From positions 1 through 9,886 of the forward strand of contig USMO01000046.1 of the NCBI GenBank assembly GCA_900555785.1: a stretch of DNA of 9,886 nucleotides. Reading direction: 5' to 3'. The DNA comes from an uncultured Eubacteriales bacterium. Its GTDB lineage: Bacteria; Bacillota; Clostridia; Oscillospirales; CAG-272. Shown here in pieces: positions 5,501 to 9,886 of the stretch (positions within the stretch are counted from its first letter, which is position 1; each line of letters begins with the position of its first letter). The position numbers and the translations under genes are program-made. The notes under the pieces are model-generated. The model was not told where the DNA came from. It ran no database searches and saw only the letters and a list, made by a program, of their open reading frames with translations.

Positions 5501-7045
5501 GCCGGTCAGCTCTACAATCTCTGCCGGAATCGGGCACTCTGGATTGACAAAGGTGTTGAAGCGCTCCAGCACTTTGCCGTCCTTGATTTTCACGGCGCCG
5601 ATTTCGGTTATTTTGCAGTTCCGGACCGACAAACCGGTCGTTTCAATGTCGAAAACAATCGTTTCGGCGTTGAAATCGGGGTTGCAGTTCCCCATCACCG
5701 CGCTGGCGGTGTCGTTGACGAAGTAGGCTTCGATGCCGTAGATGACCTTGAAGGGGTTGTCCTCTCCTGCGGCTTTCTCCAATGCCAGCATCGCATCCGG
5801 AAAGCCCTGTACGTTGCCGTGGTCGGTGATTGCAACTGCCGGATGCCCCCATTTGAGCGCGGTCTTGACCGCCACATCGGGCGGGATCAGCGCATCCATG
5901 GTCGACATGGTAGTGTGCAGATGCAGCTCCACGCGCTTTTTCTCAGCCGTGTCCTTGCGTGTAATCTTTTTGATTTGCAGGATGTCGGTATAGAAAAAGC
6001 TGTAGTCAAGGTCGGTCTTGCCTTTGCGCGTAATCTGCTTGACATAGCCGCGCATGGCATAAACACCGCCGTTCTTCACGATGCCAGAGAGCGACCGCGC
6101 GTCTTCGATTTCCATGCCGAAGGTGCGATGCTCGATGGAAGTATCCCCATCGAAGAGGTCAAAGGTGATGTCCATCTTGTCGCCCGTGCGGTTCTCCTCG
6201 GCGGTGAAATTGAAGACCTCACCCAGAAAGACGATGTTCTTCTGCGGGTGGTTGACCGTTGCAATGGCGGTTGGAATAATCTCAAATTCGGAGCCGAGCA
6301 GCACGGTCGGTTCGGACACATCAAAGCGCGAATGCCCGATTTCCCAGACCGTTTCGCTGATCTGCTTCGGCGTCGGGTCCAGGTCGGTATAGATGCTCGG
6401 AATGCGCGGCAGGACCGCCGTTTCCTGCACGGCAGGACCGCCGCTGTAGGCTGCCTGCTGGCTCTGCATGCGGACGTAATCCTTCTCCGCTTTGGCTGCC
6501 TCCTGCGACATGCTGTTGCGCATCATCTGCAGGTCCGAGGCGTAGAGGCACGGGTCGTAGCCGGTCTCCTGCCGGATGGTGATCTTAATCTCGGCATCAA
6601 ATTCGCTGCGGATGATTTCCTCCATCAGCACCGGGGTCTTGGCATCGGTCACCAGCCCAACGCCGCTTTCGGAGAACGGAATCTCAATGTCAAGCCTGTT
6701 TCCGTCCAACCGGTAATGGCAGCGGTTGAAAAAACCGTTTGCCACAATGCCCATGCGGTTGGTCTCGGCAAGCAGCTCCGGCACGTAATCCTCGGTAAAG
6801 GTTGCGCCCGGATAATGCGGAAGAAAGCGCACGAAGTTCAGCTCGTACGCTTTTCGGATGCCCGCCTCAATCCGGAACAGGTCGGCGCGGCGGACCGGCG
6901 CCGGAAAATCGGCGCGAATCTCCATCATGCGCTGTTCCTTGTCGCAACGCAGACGGACCGACGCCGGGTCAACCGACAGCAACAGCCGCAGGTCAGGCTC
7001 GTCCGGACGGTATTTTGCAAAAATTTCGGGTAAGGTTTTACTCAT
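2585..7045 (-). CDS. polC: DNA polymerase III alpha subunit, PolC type (replicative polymerase with built-in 3'-5' exonuclease)
   Basis: This 1486-residue protein is the Gram-positive replicative polymerase, slightly longer than B. subtilis PolC (about 1437). Domains in order: N-terminal region (1-210); OB-fold (about 265-360); first half of the PHP domain with HLHT (375-378) and ITDHG (406-410); an inserted DnaQ-like DEDDh exonuclease with FDIETTG (D466, E468), HNANFD (D560) and H613/D618; second PHP half (about 655-800). The polymerase core follows, with GSRGSVGSS (930-938), a zinc site C958, C963, C985, C988, catalytic aspartates in PDIDLNFSGD (D1014, D1016) and HPGG (1091-1094). A helix-hairpin-helix lies near 1424-1445, and the C-terminal QLTIKF (1481-1486) resembles a beta-clamp-binding motif. 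The ATG overlaps the ispG stop (ATGA), and GGGGAA lies 9 nt upstream, so translation is probably coupled. It ends 6 nt before the right repeat. All catalytic motifs are intact. Confidence 0.98.
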   Translation of the reverse strand: MSKTLPEIFAKYRPDEPDLRLLLSVDPASVRLRCDKEQRMMEIRADFPAPVRRADLFRIEAGIRKAYELNFVRFLPHYPGATFTEDYVPELLAETNRMGIVANGFFNRCHYRLDGNRLDIEIPFSESGVGLVTDAKTPVLMEEIIRSEFDAEIKITIRQETGYDPCLYASDLQMMRNSMSQEAAKAEKDYVRMQSQQAAYSGGPAVQETAVLPRIPSIYTDLDPTPKQISETVWEIGHSRFDVSEPTVLLGSEFEIIPTAIATVNHPQKNIVFLGEVFNFTAEENRTGDKMDITFDLFDGDTSIEHRTFGMEIEDARSLSGIVKNGGVYAMRGYVKQITRKGKTDLDYSFFYTDILQIKKITRKDTAEKKRVELHLHTTMSTMDALIPPDVAVKTALKWGHPAVAITDHGNVQGFPDAMLALEKAAGEDNPFKVIYGIEAYFVNDTASAVMGNCNPDFNAETIVFDIETTGLSVRNCKITEIGAVKIKDGKVLERFNTFVNPECPIPAEIVELTGITDEMVADAPSYAEALKAFFSFIGNDRVKEGEPYPLLVAHNANFDIGFIRYFAKEAGLPFENPYLDTVGLSKFINPELKSHKLDVIAKYYDLGDFNHHRACDDAEMLAMIYFCMIDRLQKMELRSLNDLRRDMTEKADPLKLPTYHQIILVKNQVGLKNLYKLISYSYLKYFRRNPRIPKTVLEKHREGLIIGSACEAGELVRAILENRPDNEIEEIVSFYDYLEIQPICNNRFLIAEGKIADDEGLRDINRRIVALGEQYHKPVCATCDAHFLNKEDELFRKILLAGMKFKDYDKDVGLYFRTTDEMLEEFSYLGKEKAYEVVVTNTNRIADMIERVRPIPKGSYTPEMEGAEQELQDMCWARAKKMYGDPLPEIVTARLNKELTSIIKNGFAVLYLIAQRLVHFSEEQGYLVGSRGSVGSSFVATMAGISEVNPLPPHYYCPNPECKHSEFFTSGEVGSGFDLPDKICPMCGTKYHADGHDIMFETFLGFYGDKSPDIDLNFSGDVQGRVHKYTEELFGEGHVFRAGTLGTLADKTAYGYVAKYVEGKGISLPRAEMNRLVNGCTGVKKLTGQHPGGIIVVPQKYEVYDFTPVQHPADDPNSDIITTHFAFSYLHDTILKLDELGHDMPTKYKWLETFTNTSVNDVAMNDSSVYELLESTKPLGVTPEDIGCQIGTYGLPELGTPFVQQVLIDAKPHNFADLLQISGLTHGTNVWLGNAQDLIRDGICDISRVIGTRDGVMLDLIRYGLENAHAFKIMEAVRKGKGLTPEWEAEMREHNVPEWYILSCKKIRYLFPKAHAAAYVMSAIRLAWYKVHKPVEFYCTMFTVAPKGFDASVIIKGIQNVRNVMKDIQQRGKDASPKEQDSIPVLQLVNEAMSRGIRFLPVSLAVSESYVFRPENGAIRMPFSALPGLGDAAADSIIQARNEEPFFSVEDLQTRAKVSKGVIDILREAGALDDVDETDQLTIKF

Positions 7046-8133
7046 TGCTGCCGGTTCCCCATCTGTTTGATCTCCGCGATCAGGCGCGGAATGATTGCGT
7101 CCTCCGGAATCTTCTCTACAATCTCACCGTGCCGGAACAGCACCGCCTCGTGAATGCCGCCCGCAATGCCGACATCCGCTTCACGCGCCTCGCCCGGACC
7201 GTTGACCACGCAGCCCATCAGCGCCACCTTCAGCGGCACATCCTCCAGCCCTTCGGCGCGCACGGCATCCTCAAACCGGCGAAACAGCGGAATCAGGTCG
7301 ATTTTGGTCCGCCCGCAGGTAGGACAGCTCACAATGTCCAGCCCGCGCTGACCGTCAATGCCGACCGCGCGCAGAATCTGCTTTGCCGCCGCAACCTCGC
7401 GCACGGGATCGTCGGTCAGCGACACCCGAACGGTGTCTCCGATGCCGTCCGAGAGCAGCGACCCGATGCCGATTGCCCCTTTGAGCAATCCCCGTTCGCC
7501 GCCGCCTGCTTCGGTGACCCCGAGGTGGAGCGGATACGGGCAGAGCGACGCCAGGCGCCGGTTTGCCTCAATCATGTCATGCACGGTCGAGGTCTTGATG
7601 GACAGCACGATATCGTGAAAATCGAATTTTTCCAGAAGAGACGCATGGTAGAGCGCGCTCTCGCAAAGCGCCTCCGGTGTCGGGGCATCGTACTTTGCCA
7701 GAATGTGCTTCTCGAGCGACCCGCCGTTGACCCCGATGCGAATCGGAATGTTTCTGGCGCGGCAGGCATCCGCAACGGCTTTGACGCGGTCCTCCCCGCC
7801 GATGTTTCCGGGGTTGATGCGGATCTTATCAAAGCCAAGCTCCGCGCAGCGCAGCGCAGCCTTGTAATCAAAATGGATATCCGCGACAATCGGGACCGTT
7901 ACGCCCGCATCCCGCAGGGCAAGAATCACATCCGCCGCCTGCGGAGTCGGTACCGTTACGCGCACAATATCGCAGCCCGCAGCCTCCAGCGCCCTGACCT
8001 GCGCCACGGTTGCGGCATGGTCATAGGTGTCGGTGTTGGTCATCGACTGAATGGCTATGGGCGCATCGCCGCCGATGACGCGGTTTCCCACCCGCAGCGG
8101 CGCGGTCCTTCTTCTGATCTTGTTATAGTCCAT
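7042..8133 (-). CDS. ispG: 4-hydroxy-3-methylbut-2-en-1-yl diphosphate synthase (GcpE)
   Basis: This 363-residue iron-sulfur enzyme of the MEP isoprenoid pathway reductively converts 2-C-methyl-D-erythritol 2,4-cyclodiphosphate to HMBPP. The N-terminal TIM-barrel half shows IQSMTNTDT (28-36), ADIHFDYKAAL (84-94) and RINPGNIG (105-112). The C-terminal half provides the 4Fe-4S ligands: C270 and C273 in SCPTCGRTKIDL, and C308 with glutamate E315 in GCVVNGPGEA. Length and spacing fit the bacterial form without the plant-type insert. The ATG is preceded by GAGGAG (8139-8144) at 5 nt, a site that overlaps the rseP stop codon. The gap to rseP is 9 nt, and the stop overlaps the polC start by 4 bp. 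It shares this operon with dxr, another MEP enzyme, so the lineage makes isoprenoids by this route. Confidence 0.97.
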   Translation of the reverse strand: MDYNKIRRRTAPLRVGNRVIGGDAPIAIQSMTNTDTYDHAATVAQVRALEAAGCDIVRVTVPTPQAADVILALRDAGVTVPIVADIHFDYKAALRCAELGFDKIRINPGNIGGEDRVKAVADACRARNIPIRIGVNGGSLEKHILAKYDAPTPEALCESALYHASLLEKFDFHDIVLSIKTSTVHDMIEANRRLASLCPYPLHLGVTEAGGGERGLLKGAIGIGSLLSDGIGDTVRVSLTDDPVREVAAAKQILRAVGIDGQRGLDIVSCPTCGRTKIDLIPLFRRFEDAVRAEGLEDVPLKVALMGCVVNGPGEAREADVGIAGGIHEAVLFRHGEIVEKIPEDAIIPRLIAEIKQMGNRQQ

Positions 8134-8142
8134 GTTGTCTCC

Positions 8143-9285
8143 TCAGAACAGCGCGATAATATCCTTGAACATCACGGCCGCCATCAGGGCGAGCATGACA
8201 ATCAGACCCACGAAATTGATAATCCCCTCCACCTGCGGCTTTGCCTTTTTGCGGCGAATCAATTCGACCACGTACAGCAGAATGTGCCCGCCGTCCAGCG
8301 CCGGAATCGGCAACAGGTTCATGATGCCGAGGTTGATGGAAATAACGATGACCAGATGCAGCACATCCAGCGCCGAGCTTTTCGCTGCCTGTGCAATGGT
8401 CCCGGTAATGCCGACGGGACCCGACACGCTGTCAGCCGTGTAGCGCCCGCCAACCAGCCCGAACAGCGAATCGTAAACCATCTTGACTGCCGAGCAGGAT
8501 TGCCAGAAGCTGTGCTTGACCAACTTCGGGAAGGTCAGCTTTTCGCCCCAGACCTGAAAATCCATCTGCCCGAAGGTGGTCTTGTTTTGCACGCCGGTCG
8601 GGAAAATGACGTTTTCCAGCACGATCTTCTCACCGTTCCGGCGCACGGTCACGTTCACCGCCTTGTATCCCTGCGAGGTAATCTCGTAGTTCAGCTGATA
8701 GAGGGTGTGAACCGGCGTGTTGCCGATTTTCAGAATCTCGTCTCCAACCTGCAGACCGCTGTTTTGGCTGATGTTGCCCTCCGGAAAGCCCGCAATGACG
8801 GTATTTCCGAGGTAGCCCTGCCGCCCCATCGCGCCAACCATGATGAACATCAAAAGGAACCCCAGAAGAATATTCATCGCCGGTCCCGCAAGAGAAATCA
8901 GAATCCGGCGCCATGCGCTCTGGTTACAGTAGGCGTGCTTTTCGTCCTCAGCCGTGATTTCCGCAACCTCTTCCGGGGTTTTGACGTCGTTCAGAAGCGG
9001 ATTCTCGGGGTCCGAGGTCACAACTTCGCCCTTCTCGTTCCCCTGCGCCAACTCCATGCCGCTCTCGCCCAGCATGCTGACAAAGCCGCCGATCGGCAGC
9101 AGCCGCAGTGCATAGACCGTGCCGCTCTTTTTGGAGCGGTGCGAGAGAATGCGCGGTCCCATGCCGATGGCAAATTCCAGAATCTTCACCCCGCATGCGC
9201 GCGCAACGAGAAAATGCCCCAGCTCGTGAATGAAAATCAGAAAGCCGAAGATGAAAATTGCCAGTAAGATATACAAAACAATCAT
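8143..9285 (-). CDS. rseP: RIP metalloprotease RseP/RasP (site-2 protease family, M50)
   Basis: This 380-residue intramembrane zinc protease belongs to the family that cleaves anti-sigma factors and leftover signal peptides in the membrane. The first membrane helix (about 2-24) contains the zinc-binding HELGH (H20, E21, H24). A second hydrophobic segment covers about 128-152, with LAGPAMN. A single PDZ domain spans about 165-225, around GLQVGDEILKIGN. Two further segments lie near 304-325 and 355-376, and the third carries NLLPIPALDGGH (D331), which completes the zinc site. Between HELGH and the second helix is an acidic loop (about 74-118). The start is backed by AAGGAGG (9292-9298), 6 nt upstream. 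The ATG overlaps the dxr stop as ATGA. Its place between dxr and ispG is common in Clostridia. The substrate cannot be told from sequence. Confidence 0.95.
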   Translation of the reverse strand: MIVLYILLAIFIFGFLIFIHELGHFLVARACGVKILEFAIGMGPRILSHRSKKSGTVYALRLLPIGGFVSMLGESGMELAQGNEKGEVVTSDPENPLLNDVKTPEEVAEITAEDEKHAYCNQSAWRRILISLAGPAMNILLGFLLMFIMVGAMGRQGYLGNTVIAGFPEGNISQNSGLQVGDEILKIGNTPVHTLYQLNYEITSQGYKAVNVTVRRNGEKIVLENVIFPTGVQNKTTFGQMDFQVWGEKLTFPKLVKHSFWQSCSAVKMVYDSLFGLVGGRYTADSVSGPVGITGTIAQAAKSSALDVLHLVIVISINLGIMNLLPIPALDGGHILLYVVELIRRKKAKPQVEGIINFVGLIVMLALMAAVMFKDIIALF

Positions 9286-9886
9286 AGCTTGCCTCCTTTG
9301 ACTTGCTCCGCAACCGTCCGTGCCTCGGCGTCAAAAGCGAAGATGCCGTCAACCGTCCGCGCGCCCGCAGCCGCTCCGCGCAGCCGCTCCACCGTCTCGC
9401 CCACCACTTCGGCAATTCCCGGGAAGGACAGTCCATGCGAAAGGAACGATGCCACGGCAACCTCGTTTGCGGCATTCAGCACCGCCGGAACCGCGCCGCC
9501 CGATGCGATTGCCGACCGCGCCAGCGCCAGGAGCGGGAAGGTCTCGGTGTCGGGATGCCTAAAGGTGAGCGTGCCGACCGAGAAAAGGTCGAGCGGTTCA
9601 ATGACCGCAGGCAGACGCGCAGGGTAAGTCAGCGCATACTGCACGCACTCCCGCATGTCGGGATGGCTCAGCTCGGCGATGACGGCGTTATCAATATATT
9701 CCACAGCGCTGTGGATTATACTCTCGCGGTGTACGACGACCGTGACCTGCGCAGGGCTGACGCCGAAAAGGCGTACCGCCTCGATGACTTCAAGTCCCTT
9801 GCCCTCCATCATCATTTTGACGAGATTCTTGCCGATGTCGTGGAAGTCGCCGCGCACCGTGCCGAGGACGACTTTTCCGGCGGGCT
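9282..9886 (-). CDS. dxr: 1-deoxy-D-xylulose 5-phosphate reductoisomerase, C-terminal half, joined in frame to a corrinoid-binding segment (partial, chimeric)
   Basis: From about 9800 down to the stop at 9282 the frame is a clear DXR C-terminus: KGLEVIEAVRLFGVSP, VVVHRESIIHSAVEYID (9740-9690), MRECVQYALTYPARLP, EPLDLFSVGTLTF and LNAANEVAVASFL. DXR makes MEP from DXP, the first committed MEP step. The KGLEVIEA lysine and glutamate match substrate/metal-site residues of E. coli DXR (K228, E231). About 170 residues remain from this point, as expected for the family. The roughly 225 residues before it (NADPH domain and first catalytic half) are missing. Instead the frame continues, without a stop, into a B12-binding sequence up to the window edge. 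A GTG at 9855-9857 is an in-frame start codon but not a credible start. As drawn the product could not be a working DXR. The gene overlaps rseP by 4 bp. Confidence 0.9.
   Translation of the reverse strand, partial: PAGKVVLGTVRGDFHDIGKNLVKMMMEGKGLEVIEAVRLFGVSPAQVTVVVHRESIIHSAVEYIDNAVIAELSHPDMRECVQYALTYPARLPAVIEPLDLFSVGTLTFRHPDTETFPLLALARSAIASGGAVPAVLNAANEVAVASFLSHGLSFPGIAEVVGETVERLRGAAAGARTVDGIFAFDAEARTVAEQVKGGKL
9783..9886 (-). other. Corrinoid (cobalamin)-binding domain fragment fused upstream of the DXR half
   Basis: Minus-strand codons from 9884 read PAGKVVLGTVRGDFHDIGKN then LVKMMMEGKGLEVI. This is the first strand, loop and helix of the B12-binding Rossmann domain found in methanogenic-type corrinoid proteins and methionine synthase. 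The GDFHDIG portion holds the DxHxxG motif, whose histidine (codon 9840-9842) is the lower cobalt ligand. In that family the sequence continues from GLEVI into DLG and, later, the SxL and GG motifs. Here it switches to DXR at the same GLEVI stretch. The helical cap domain normally N-terminal to this would lie beyond the window. The assignment rests on motif recognition, and the fragment is short. Confidence 0.85.

Noticed and set aside
3236..7033. Several long plus-strand frames opposite polC (3236-4012, 4055-5227, 5258-7033)
   Set aside because: All lie antisense to continuous PolC coding sequence with intact motifs. No recognisable domains, and no ribosome sites checked out as convincing.
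6802..9267. Plus-strand open frame of 821 codons opposite rseP, ispG and the start of polC
   Set aside because: It is antisense to three clear conserved genes, resembles no family and is rich in Arg/His/Asn. It is open because of the codon bias of the genes on the other strand.
9700..9720. Perfect palindrome TCCACAGCGCTGTGGA with a near DnaA box (TAATCCACA) on the minus strand
   Set aside because: It lies within the conserved DXR coding motif IIHSAVEY, and no cluster of such boxes exists nearby, so it is most likely coincidental.

Overview
This window looks like chromosomal core DNA of an anaerobic Bacillota (Clostridia, probably an Oscillospiraceae/Ruminococcaceae-type lineage). The pointers are a Gram-positive PolC-type replicative polymerase, the order dxr-rseP-ispG-polC familiar from Clostridia, fairly GC-rich genes, and AGGAGG-type ribosome binding sites. 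The lineage is inferred from gene content and protein style, not from a database search.

Layout: (1) 1-161, minus strand: the N-terminal piece of a PLP-dependent decarboxylase, probably diaminopimelate decarboxylase (lysA), cut by the window edge and divergent from what follows. (2) 175-259, plus strand: a perfect consensus sigma-A promoter followed almost at once by a strong terminator-like hairpin. (3) 293-2237, plus strand: a two-gene unit, ilvE (branched-chain aminotransferase) and a ketopantoate reductase gene (panE-like), linked metabolically through 2-oxoisovalerate. (4) 2238-2584: a 347-bp convergent intergenic region. It holds two inverted copies of a ~70-75 bp double-hairpin repeat, each just after the stop codon of its flanking gene, and two intrinsic terminators, one per strand. 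(5) 9886-2585, minus strand: a tightly packed operon read leftwards, dxr (C-terminal part) - rseP - ispG - polC, with 4-bp ATGA overlaps at dxr/rseP and ispG/polC and a 9-nt gap at rseP/ispG. It combines two MEP isoprenoid enzymes, a site-2 membrane protease and the replicative polymerase. Its promoter lies outside the window.

The most anomalous spot is the right end. The frame holding the DXR C-terminal half does not continue into the DXR N-terminal domain. Beyond a shared KGLEVI stretch (9783-9800) it becomes a corrinoid (B12)-binding domain with the GDFHDIGKN signature. This is either a gene fusion or rearrangement or, more likely, a chimeric assembly join at short homology. No CRISPR array, transposase, tRNA, rRNA or defence system was seen. 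Apart from the chimeric end, the repeats and the ilvE leader, this is ordinary housekeeping DNA.
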